The notes under the pieces are model-generated. The model made no database searches. It saw nothing but the letters and a program-made list of their open reading frames with translations, and was not told where the DNA came from. A program made the position numbers and the translations under genes. From NCBI RefSeq assembly GCF_001680005.1, contig NC_033564.1, positions 2,418,001 to 2,482,000 on the forward strand: a stretch of 64,000 nucleotides of DNA. The letters run 5' to 3'. Each line of letters opens with the position of its first letter. Positions within the stretch are counted from its first letter, which is position 1. The stretch is from Plasmodium coatneyi. Lineage: Eukaryota > Apicomplexa > Aconoidasida > Haemosporida > Plasmodiidae. Shown one piece after another: positions 23,501 through 33,749 of this stretch.

Positions 23501-26500
23501 CCAGTGGCATCTACTCAAAATGGATTCATTCTTCCAGCCCAAGAATCGGCTGCACCTACTAAGAATGGATTCATTTTTTCACCTCGAGAGCCAGTGGCAT
23601 TTACTCAAAATGGATTCATTCTTCCAGCCCAAGAATCGGCTGCACCTACTAAGAATGGATTCATTTTTTCACCTCGAGAGCCAGTGGCATTTACTCAAAA
23701 TGGATTCATTCTTCCAGCCCAAGAATCGGCTGCACCTACTCAAAATGGATTCATTTTTTCGCCCCGAGAACCAGTGGCATCTACTCAAAATGGATTCATT
23801 TTTCCAGCCCAAGAATCGGCTGCACCTACTCAAAATGGATTCATTTTTCCAGCCCAAGAATCGGCTAAACCTATTCAAAATAGCTTCGCATTTTCGCACC
23901 AAGAATCAGTGGCTCCTGTTCAAACCCGGGGGGGTTTTGTGCAAGCTGCTGTGGGTGCTGTTCACAACAGTTCCAACTTTTATTCACAAGAACCAGTGGT
24001 GTCTGTGCAGAATCATGGGGGTGTTTCTGTTCAGGAACCAACTTGGACTTCACAAAATAGTGTAAAATTTATGGAACAAAGGAACAACGAAAGTGCTAGA
24101 AGTGAAAATATTCGTTCATATAATGGAGCAGCCGAAAACACAAGAAATGATTTAAGTTTCTTCGCTCTCGCCCAAGCATCAAACGAAGATAGCAATTTCT
24201 GTGGAAACATGGGAACCTCACCGAGGAAATTTGAAGATAGTGAAACAGTGCATGAAGAAAGAGGCAATAAGAGACAAAGAGGCAGTTTCAACTTTAGCAA
24301 TGCTATACAGACTGGGTATAACAACTACAACCAAAATGATGAAGAGTTGCCAAGACCAATGGCAAATTATCCCAGTAATTATGGCATGTGCAGTGAGCAT
24401 TTACCCGATTTTCCACAGAACAAAAGAAGTGCGTATATTCTGGATCCAAGAGAAAACCACAGGTCTGACAACATGTTCAAGAGCGAGTCAGCACAGGACC
24501 AGAATATGTATAACAGCCGTACGGGCACATGGGAAAAACCTAAAAGTGAAGACGCATTTTTCAAGGGCGAGGTGCACGAAGAGAGCAACAAAAATTTTTT
24601 CCATTCTACTAATCCTATGAAGGAGTACAACTCTGAGCAGATAAGCATGCAAGACAACTTATCACAACCACCTTTCACTAGCCAAAGCTACAACAACACC
24701 AACAACATGGACGACATATCATACCATTCAAACTTTAGCACTGGCAACTTCAACAGTGACAACTCATCACAACCACCTTTCTCTAGCCAAGCCAATTTTG
24801 GCACAGGCAACTTCTACAATGACAATTTGTTCAATAACCAAGATCCGATGATAGGTCTCCAGAGCAATATGGACAATTTGTCACAACCACCTTTCTCTAG
24901 CCAAGCCAATTTTGGCACAGGCAACTTCTACAATGACAATTTGTTCAATAACCAAGATCCGATGATAGGTCTCCAGAGCAATATGGACAATTTGTCACAA
25001 CCACCTTTCTCTAGCCAAGCCAATTTTGGCACAGGCAACTTCTACAATGACAATTTGTTCAATAACCAAGACCCGATGATAGGTCTCCAGAGCAATATGG
25101 ACAATTTGTCACAATCACCTTTCTCTAGCCAAAGCTACAACAACACCAACAACATGGACGACACATCATACCATTCAAACTTTAGCCAGGATAACCTTAA
25201 CAATGGCAATTTGTTTTATGACATAGACCAAGAGAACGGTCTCACGAGGAACATGAACAATTTGCCATTATCACCAGAGTTTATCCAAGGCAAAGACTAC
25301 ACTGAGGACTCATCACATTATTCACAATTCAACGAGAGTGTAATTCAACATTCCGAACCTTTCATGGATGATAAGTTTACATACGGAAGGCAAGAAAATC
25401 ACCACCAAAGCAACATAAGCAGCTGTTCATCCTCAAGAGGAATGTCCCCTACCACCAGCAGGAACAGCGCAACACAAGAAAACACAAACGAGAGCAACAT
25501 AAACAATTGGCCACACTCAAGAGGGTTTGTACATTTCACCAACAGCAACAACAGTGCCACCGTGTTGAATAATATGCACACGGAAAATATACATGAGAGA
25601 CATAGCACCACTGAGTCCATATTCACAGACGATGAAGCAGACGACGCATCAGAAGAGGAAGAGGAAGATATATTTGAAAGAGAGCTTGTGGCACAACAAA
25701 AGGTAATAGCAGAAATATTGTCCAGAAGGGCCGTGGCAGCACTTGCGGAAAGGAAAAGAAGAAAAGCACAGGCAGCTTTATTGGCAAGGGAGGCGGTTGC
25801 GGCCACTGAGGCAAGGAAAGCAAGAAAAGCACAGGCAGCTCTATTGGCAAAGGAGGCTGTAGCAACCACTGAGGCAAGGAAAGCAAGAAAAGCACAGGCA
25901 GCTCTATTGGCAAAGGAGGCTGTAGCGAACACTGAGGCAAGGAAAGCGAGAAAAGCACAGGCAGCTCTATTGGCAAAGGAGGCGGTTGCGGCCACTGAGG
26001 CAAGGAAAGCAAGAAAAGCACAGGCAGCTCTATTGGCAAAGGAGGCTGTTGCGAACACTGAGGAAAGGAAAGCAAGAAAAGCACAGGCAGCTCTATTGGC
26101 AAAGGAGGCTGTTGCAACCACTGAGGCAAGGAAGGAAAGGAAGGCAAAGGCAGCTCTATTGGCAAAGGAGGCTGTTGCGAACACTGAGGCAAGGAAGGAA
26201 AGGAAGGTAAAGGCAGCGGTATTGGCTAAAGAAGCCAAGGTCGTGCGTGATGCTAAAGTCACTATGGTAGCGAAGGCGGCTCTACTGGCAAGAGAAGCCG
26301 TGGCGTCCAAAGAGGCTATGGCAGTAAAGGCGACTGCATTGGCAAATATCAAGGAAGAAATGGTAGTAGGCTCCAAGAAGAGAAGAAAAAGAGGCATGCG
26401 AGAACAAGCAGAGACAACACAAGAAAAAGACAGCAGTGTTACGGAAAAAATACCTGAACGTACTAGGAAGATCAGAAGGAAATTGGTGCAAGAGCCAACT

Positions 26501-27172
26501 ATTGGGAAAAAAGCCAAAGTGGAGGAAGTAGCCAAAGTCGAGGAAGAACCAAAGGTCATATTAGAAACCAAATGCAATGTCGAGCGAACAGAATCTGATT
26601 TGAAAACAAATGTGAATGTAGACACCTCAGTGAAATTACCTAAGAAAAGGGTCCATAGCAAAATGACCAATACACCAGAGGACAATAACGATTGGGTCGT
26701 ATTCAAGAAAAGGCGAACAGGTGAAGTGGACGAAATGGAACTTTCAGAAAACACAAATGGAGTTAAGAATGAAACTGACGAGGCTAAGGAAACTGACGAA
26801 AGTAAGGACAGTAACAAAAATAACGGAACTAAAGAAAAGAACACTGCATTAGACACCAACATTCAGACAAATGGTAAAACACCTAATATCCCGAAAAAAG
26901 AAATAGCCGAAGCGGATGAAAATTGTGCTAAAAATGAAGATGTGAAGAGCAAAAAATTAACTTGTCCCAGGCGCGCAACCAGGTATTCGACCATAACCAC
27001 AAGACATGTGGGACATTTTAATTTAAGTATAAATAGAAAGCTAATAAAAAAAAGAAACATAGCAAATAAAAAAAAAAAAATCAAAAAAAGAATTACGAAA
27101 AATGAACGAAACACTAAAAGAGTACACAGGAAAGAAAAAAAGGCCAAGTTACATCCGTTGCCCCAGACATAA
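17503..27172 (+). CDS. Giant multi-repeat protein of unknown function (about 3,094 aa)
   Basis: I do not recognise this protein. Exon 1 (17503-17565) encodes 21 very basic residues (MGHKRNQQYRRPKKGKKK). An intron with GTACGT and CCGCAG ends follows, and exon 2 (17951-27172) continues in phase 0. There is no signal peptide, transmembrane segment or PEXEL. Order by residue: EPIS/EAIP tetrapeptides (about 54-211); acidic linker; eight 30-residue repeats around DLKGVRALFKE (about 456-681); Gly/Ser/Arg-rich then acidic tract (about 810-920) with three PW motifs nearby; a unique helical, Tyr/Arg-rich region (about 1170-1570); 15-residue TQNGFIF repeats (about 1780-2035); 38-residue Asn/Phe-rich repeats (about 2260-2450); 21-residue Ala/Lys helical repeats (about 2600-2800); and a strongly basic C-terminus. 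The basic ends and lack of a signal suggest a nuclear or cytosolic location (inference). All five repeat periods are multiples of three, which supports real coding. Confidence 0.85.
18049..18520 (+). repeat. 12-bp coding repeat (EPIS / EAIP tetrapeptides)
   Basis: About 39 tandem 12-bp units of the form CCTATTTCAGAA / GCTATTCCAGAA, read as E-(P/A/V)-(I/V)-(S/P). Variation is confined to a few positions. Copies with EAIP cluster at the 5' side and EPIS at the 3' side. This is consistent with repeated local expansion. Confidence 0.95.
19255..19930 (+). repeat. 90-bp coding repeat (30-aa helical unit), eight copies
   Basis: GATTTGAAAGGTGTTAGAGC recurs every 90 bp from about 19259 to 19889. The unit reads DLKGVRALFKE then a variable ESAESTKDLTNVLLKDYAV. 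It is predicted amphipathic and helical. Substitutions between copies change residues at fixed positions (K/R, S/A, C/Y). Confidence 0.95.
23225..23990 (+). repeat. 45/90-bp coding repeat (TQNGFIF units)
   Basis: A 15-residue unit T(Q/K)NGFI(F/L)-x8 alternates between two types (SPREPVAS and PAQESAAP), making a 90-bp superunit repeated four to five times. Diverged copies lie at both ends. A flanking segment (SVAPVQTRGGFVQAAVGA) occurs on both sides of the array, at about 23280 and 23905. This suggests the array expanded inside an older duplication. Confidence 0.93.
24650..25250 (+). repeat. 114-bp coding repeat (38-aa Asn/Phe-rich unit)
   Basis: Three near-identical units containing LSQPPFSSQANFGTGNF and NNQDPMIGLQSNMDN. 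They are framed by two diverged copies of PPFTSQSYNNTNNMDD at each end. The units are almost identical at the DNA level, so they are recently homogenised. Confidence 0.9.
25690..26340 (+). repeat. 63-bp coding repeat (21-aa Ala/Lys/Arg helical unit)
   Basis: About eight units of ARKARKAQAALLAKEAVATTE type, decaying at both ends into AKEAKVVRDAKV-like copies. It is a strongly charged Ala-rich helix and may form a long single alpha helix or coiled coil. Confidence 0.93.
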
Positions 27173-27420
27173 ACAAGACCTCTTCGACCGGGAACATTGA
27201 GAATTTTGGACATTAATGGTAAACAATTGACCCAGACATATTTTAGGAAAGACGTGTTTAAGAGAGCACACTTCTGTATGCCCTAGAAGGAACTGTCACA
27301 TGAACAGAGACAGAATATTTGGCATAGCTAAGTATCAAAAAAAAATAATACTAGGGCACTTAACACAGTCAAAAATTATCCACGCACGTCGTGTGTAAAA
27401 ACACTAATCCTGCCCCCCCC
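27173..27420. other. Giant-gene 3' flank
   Basis: Unique sequence between the stop codon and the first downstream satellite. It presumably holds the 3' UTR. No other feature is seen. Confidence 0.5.
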
Positions 27421-28020
27421 AAAATTATACATATATTAAAGGATCCCTCCCCCTAAAAAACTATATAACAAAATCCCCCCCAAGAAAACTATATTATAAA
27501 ATTCCCCTCCAAGAAAAATATATGATAAAATCCCCCCCAAAAAAACTATATTATAAATTCCCCCCCCAAGAAAAATATATGATAAAATCCCCCCCAAAAA
27601 AACTATATTATAAACCCCCCCCCCAAAAAAACTATATAAAAAAGACCCCAAAAAAAAACTATATAACAAAACCCCCCAAAAAAAACTGTATAACAAAAAA
27701 CTCCAAAAAAAACTATATAACAAAAAACTCCAAAAAAACTATATAACAAAAAACCCCAAAAAAACTATATAACAAAAAACCCCAAAAAAACTATATAACA
27801 AAACCCCCAAAAAAACTATATAATAAAAAACTCCAAAAAAACTATATAATAAAAAACTCCAAAAAAACTATATAATAAAAAACTCCAAAAAAACTATATA
27901 ACAAAACCCCCAAAAATACTATATAATAAAAAACTCCAAAAAAACTAATAAAAAAGACCCCCCAAAAAAAACTATATAAAAAAGACCCCCAAAAAATATA
28001 TATATAACAAAAAAAAAAAA
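27420..28020. repeat. Satellite A: about 20-30-bp A/C-rich repeat
   Basis: About 25 irregular units of the type CCCCCAAAAAAACTATATAA. The C-run length varies and units alternate ACAAAA, ATAAAA and AAAAGA. The plus strand is almost free of G. Open frames on either strand are by-products of the repeat, and the period is irregular and not coding-like. Confidence 0.9.
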
Positions 28021-28680
28021 AAGAAGAAAAAACTGCATAATTACCTATTCACATATCTGCATATTTACTGGTGCTAGTTAACCTACATAAGAAGCACAAC
28101 CTGAAGAATGAAAATAACCTATTTTCATACATGCTGCACAACGGCATACAAACCGACAAAAGTGATGTGCACTTAATTAAGAAAGGGGGGGAGGGATATC
28201 CATTGTTCTTCTGAAATGAGCATTCTACGAGTGCCACATATATTATGCAAAGAGCAATTTATTCAGAGAGGGGCAGGATTAATCTGAGTGCGCAATACAA
28301 AGAGGGCAATACCGAAGGCACAAGAGCAAATACAAGATCGCTATAAATTGCCTATTAAGACTCATCAAAATGAAACACATGGGTCATATATACTAAGAAT
28401 ACATGTATACCAGGTTAACCGAGCTATATTAATAAGCATGTTTGCTTAACAAATACAGGTAATTTACATAATTCTATACATTGTTATCATTTATCGATAA
28501 CAGTCTATGCGTTCTTCAGCTTATTACAACATAGCATGGAACATATATATAGACATGTACATATATATTTTTATTTATCTTTTTCTTTTTCTCCCCATAT
28601 ATAGGATTAGTTCATCTGTTATAGAAATAAATCGAGTTCACCTGGTAAATTATGAAGATAATCTGGCGTCATACAAAGAA
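28021..28680. other. Unique spacer between satellites A and B
   Basis: Non-repetitive AT-rich sequence of 660 bp with no convincing gene. The open frame at 28507-28773 only runs into the A-rich satellite. Confidence 0.5.
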
Positions 28681-31665
28681 CCCAAAAAAAAATACCAAAA
28701 AAAAAAAAAAGAAGTCAAAAAAACAAAAGAAGTCAAAAAAACAAAACAAAAAACCAAAAAAAAAAGCACATAACAATACTAGACCTACACATCCTTATCC
28801 AAAAAAAAACAAAATAAAAAACAAAAAAAAAGAGCACACAACAATACTAGACCTACACATCCTTATCCAAAAAAAACAAAACAAAAAACAAAAAAAAAAG
28901 AGCACATAACAATACTAGACCTACACATCCTTATCCAAAAAAAAACAAAAAAAAAAGCACATAACAATACTAGACCTATACATCCTTATACAAAAAAAAA
29001 CAAAACAAAAAACCAAAAAAAAAAGCACATAACAATACTGGACCTACACATCCTTATACAAAAAAAAACAAAACAAAAAACCAAAAAAAAAGAGCACATA
29101 ACAATACTAGACCTACACATCCTTATCCAAAAAAAAACAAAACAAGTCAAAAAAACAAAACAAAAAACAAAAAAAAAGAACACATAACAATACTAGACCC
29201 ACACATCCTTATACAAAAAAAAAACAAAAAGAAGTCAAAAAAACAAAACAAAAAACCAAAAAAAAAAGCACATAACAATACTAGACCTACACATCCTTAT
29301 CCAAAAAAAAACAAAACAAAACAAAAAAAAAGAGCACATAACAATACTAGACCTACACATCCTTACACAAAAGAAAAACAAAAAGAAGTCAAAAAAACAA
29401 AAGAAGTCAAAAAAAAAAAAGAGCACATAACAATACTAGACCTACGCATCCTTATACAAAATAAAACAAAACAAAAAACAAAAAAAAAAGAGCACACAAC
29501 AATACTAGACCTACGCATCCTTATCCAAAAAAAACAAAACAAAAAACAAAAAAAAAAGAACACATAACAATACTAGACCCACACATCCTTATACAAAAAA
29601 AAAACAAAAGAAGTCAAAAAAACAAAAGAAGTCAAAAGAAACAAAAAAAAAAAAACCAAAAAAAAAGAGTACATAACAATACTAGACCTACGCATCCTTA
29701 TCCAAAAAAAACAAAACAAAAAACAAAAAAAAAAGAGCACATAACAATACTAGACCTATACATCCTTATACAAAAAAAAACAAAACAAAAAACAAAAAAA
29801 AAGAGCACATAACAATACTAGACCTACGCATCCTTATCCAAAAAAAAACAAAACAAAAAACAAAAAAAAAAGAGCACATAACAATACTAGACCTACACAT
29901 CCTTATCCAAAAAAAAACAAAACAAAAAACAAAAAAAAAAGAGCACATAACAATACTAGACCTACACATCCTTATCCAAAAAAAAACAAAATAAAAAACA
30001 AAAAAAAAAGCACATAACAATACTAGACCTATACATCCTTATACAAAAAAAAACAAAACAAAAAACCAAAAAAAAAGAGCACATAACAATACTAGACCTA
30101 CACATCCTTATCCAAAAAAAAACAAAACAAGTCAAAAAAACAAAACAAAAAACAAAAAAAAAGAACACATAACAATACTAGACCCACACATCCTTACACA
30201 AAAGAAAAACAAAAAGAAGTCAAAAAAACAAAAGAAGTCAAAAAAACAAAAAGAAGTCAAAAAAACAAAAGAAGTCAAAAAAACAAAACAAAAAACAAAA
30301 AAAAAAGAGCACATAACAATACTAGACCTACACATCCTTATCCAAAAAAAAACAAAACAAAAAACAAAAAAAAAGAGCACATAACAATACTAGACCTACG
30401 CATCCTTATACAAGAAAAAACAAAACAAAAAACAAAAAAAAAGAGCACACAACAATACTAGACCTACGCATCCTTATCCAAAAAAAAACAAAAAAAAAAG
30501 CACATAACAATACTAGACCTATACATCCTTATACAAAAAAAAACAAAACAAAAAACCAAAAAGAAAAGCACATAACAATACTAGACCTACACATCCTTAT
30601 ACAAAAAAAAACAAAACAAAAAACCAAAAAAAAAAGCACATAACAATACTAGACCTACACATCCTTATCCAAAAAAAAACAAAAGAAGTCAAAAAAACAA
30701 AACAAAAAACCAAAAAAAAAGAGCACATAACAATACTAGACCTACGCATCCTTATCCAAAAAAAAACAAAACAAAAAACAAAAAAAAAAGAGCACATAAC
30801 AATACTAGACCTACACATCCTTATCCAAAAAAAAACAAAATAAAAAACAAAAAAAAAGAGCACACAACAATACTAGACCTACACATCCTTATCCAAAAAA
30901 AAACAAAAGAAGTCAAAAAAACAAAACAAAAAACCAAAAAAAAAAGCACATAACAATACTAGACCTACACATCCTTATACAAAAAAAAACAAAACAAAAA
31001 ACAAAAAAAAAAGAGCACATAATAATACTAGACCTAGACATCCTTATACAAAAAAAAACAAAAGAAGTCAAAAAAACAAAAAGAAGTCAAAAAAACAAAA
31101 GAAGTCAAAAAAAACGAAAAAAAAAACCAAAAAGAAGAGCACATAACAATACTAGAATTACACATCCTTACACAAAAAAAAACAAAAAGAAGTCAAAAAA
31201 ACAAAAGAAGTCAAAAAAACAAAACAAAAAACACAAAAAAAACCAAAAAAAAAGAGCACATAACAATACTAGAATTACACATCCTTACACAAAAAAAAAC
31301 AAAAAGAAGTCAAAAAAACAAAAGAAGTCAAAAAAACAAAACAAAAAACACAAAAAAAACCAAAAAAAAAGAGCACATAACAATACTAGAATTACACATC
31401 CTTACACAAAAAAAAACAAAAAGAAGTCAAAAAAACAAAAAGAAGTCAAAAAAACAAAAGAAGTCAAAAAAACAAAATAAGTCAAAAAAAACACAAAAAA
31501 AACCAAAAAAAAAGAGCACATAACAATACTAGAATTACACATCCTTACACAAAAAAAAACAAAAGAAGTCAAAAAAACAAAACAAAAAACAAAAAAAACA
31601 CAAAAAAAAACAAAAAAAAAGAGCACATAACAATACTAGACCTACACATCCTTACACAAAAGAAA
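28680..31665. repeat. Satellite B: about 65-100-bp A-rich repeat, about 3 kb
   Basis: About 40 copies of the core CACATAACAATACTAGACCT followed by ACACATCCTTATCC. They are separated by variable AAAACAAAAC/AAGTCAAAAA stretches. The core varies at few positions (ACCTACAC, ACCTATAC, ACCTACGC, AATTACAC). The AATTACAC variants cluster at the right end (31150-31560), showing local homogenisation. The plus strand is overwhelmingly A and C. Confidence 0.95.
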
Positions 31666-32260
31666 AACATAGTTGCCATTATATCAATATTCAGATCAGA
31701 ACATTATTCATATTGCATAAACCTGAGCCTTTTAAAATTACATTACTTTTTACAACGTTTTTTATATATACATATCTAGAAGAAATAATATACAATTCGA
31801 TTTGAACTCCTTTTATATATACAAGTTTTATTTGAAGATTCGACCTTAATTCCATGTTATATACGATTCAAAAGATTCTTATTGAGCTTATATGTGTTAA
31901 TGCCTTTTGTGGAAATCCCTATGAGTGTAATGAAACAGATATATGAAGATCCACGAGGCAGAACGAAAAATTGTAATCACTTGTATCTAGCTGTTTATAT
32001 GTCTTCATGTTGCTGCATTACTATAAGTCCATATTTTCATACTATGTGCTACCATCACAGCACATCTTCATGCTGTGCTTCTTTTAGCTTCTGTGGGTGT
32101 CTGTATCCATACCTATGTGCTACCATCACAGCACATTTTCATGCTGTGCTTCTTTTAGCTTCTGTGAGTGTCTATACTCATAACTATGTGCTTCATTGTG
32201 TGCAGATTTTCATGAAGATAGCCTTTTTTCCTGTGGAATCATGATGATATTTTTTTTTGG
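31666..32260. other. Spacer between satellites B and C with a 75-bp duplication
   Basis: Mostly unique. From about 32045 to 32190 a segment of about 75 bp containing ATGTGCTACCATCACAGCAC is present twice in tandem. The open frame 31882-32244 covers this but has no domain, signal or splice support. Confidence 0.6.
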
Positions 32261-33650
32261 CCAAGACATTATGAAGATTATTATTCGTGTCCAGCATTTT
32301 TATGAAGATGATGTTTTCCACGGAATTGCCTTGAAGATTATTTTTCCTGTGGCATTTTTATGAAGATGATGCTTTCCGTGCAATTGCCTTGAAGATTATT
32401 TTTCCTGTGGCATTTTTATGAAGATGATGCTTTCCGTGCAATTGCCTTGAAGATTATTTTTTATGTAATATATTGTTCCAAGTAGATACATTTCTTTTCT
32501 TTGGGATTATGAAGATATGTTTTTTTTTGCCTTGTCATTATGAAGATTATTTTTTATGTGTAGCATTTTCATGAAGATGATGTTTTCCGCGGAATTGCCT
32601 TGAAGATTCTTTTTTATGTGTAGCATTTCTAACAAGATGATATTTTCCGTGGAACTGTTTTAAAGATTATTTTTTATGTGTAGCATTTTTATGAAGATGA
32701 TATTTTCCGCGGAATTGCCTTGAAGATTATTTTTTATGTGTAGCATTTCTAACAAGATGATATTTTCCGCGGAATGGCCTTGAAGATTATTTTTTATGTA
32801 TAACATTTTCATGAAGATGATGTTTTCCGCGGAATTGCCTTGAAGATTATTTTTTATGTGTAGCATTTCTAACAAGATGATATTTTCCGTGGAACTGCTT
32901 TAAAGATTATTATTCGTGTCCAGCATTTTTATGAAGATAATATTTTCCGCGGAAGTGCCTTGAAGATTATTTTTTATGTGTAGCATTTCTAACAAGATGA
33001 TATTTTCCGTGGAACTGCTTTAAAGATTATTTTTTATGTATAACATTTTCATGAAGATGATGTTTTCCGCGGAATTTCCTTGAAGATTATTTTTTATGTG
33101 TAGCATTTCTAACAAGATGATATTTTCCGCGCAATTGCCTTGAAGATTATTATTCGTGTCCAGCATTTTTATGAAGATAATATTTTCCGCGGAAGTGCCT
33201 TGAAGATTATTTTTTATGTGTAGCATTTCTAACAAGATGATATTTTCCGTGGAACTGCTTTAAAGATTATTTTTTATGTATAACATTTTCATGAAGATGA
33301 TGTTTTCCGCGGAATTTCCTTGAAGATTATTTTTTATGTGTAGCATTTCTAACAAGATGATATTTTCCGCGCAATTGCCTTGAAGATTATTATTCGTGTC
33401 CAGCATTTTTATGAAGATAATATTTTCCGCGGAAGTGCCTTGAAGATTATTTTTTATGTATAGCATTTTTATGAAGATGATATTTTCCGCGGAACTGCTT
33501 TAAAGATTATTTTTTATGTATAACATTTCCATGAAGATGATGTTTTTCGCGGAATTGCCTTGAAGATTATTTTTTATGTATAACATTTTCATGAAGATGA
33601 TGTTTTCCGCGGAATTGCCCTGAAGATTCTTTTTTTTGTGTAGCATTTTT
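32260..33650. repeat. Satellite C: 60-bp repeat with 240-bp higher-order unit
   Basis: About 23 copies of a 60-bp unit containing ATGAAGATGATGTTTTCCGC and CTTGAAGATTATTTTTTATG. Early copies are slightly shorter, and from about 32640 on the period is exactly 60. The 240 bp at 33001-33240 is repeated almost exactly at 33241-33480, giving a four-monomer higher-order repeat. Minus-strand open frames arise because 60 is divisible by three. Confidence 0.95.
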
Positions 33651-33749
33651 CGATAAAGATATCTTTTTTTTCTGTAGCACCATGCTGATATACTTTTTCG
33701 GCGTTGTCATTATTAAAATTATTTTTTGTGTGCAACTAGTATTTGAATT

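Noticed and set aside
25399..26862. 487-residue minus-strand frame inside the giant gene
   Set aside because: It is the reverse reading of the 63-bp Ala/Lys repeat; the plus-strand frame is far longer and continuous.
28652..31665. Many open frames through satellite B (lysine-rich on plus, Phe-rich with RMCRSSIV on minus)
   Set aside because: They arise from homopolymer-rich repeat units, change frame with each length variant and have no splice or start context.
31882..32244. 120-residue Cys-rich frame between satellites
   Set aside because: It covers a 75-bp tandem duplication, has no signal, splice sites or domain, and lies in a satellite desert.
32660..33466. Minus-strand frames repeating LHIKNNLQGNSAENII
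   Set aside because: The 60-bp period keeps frames open by arithmetic. The frames are broken wherever the unit length changes, and flanks are non-coding.
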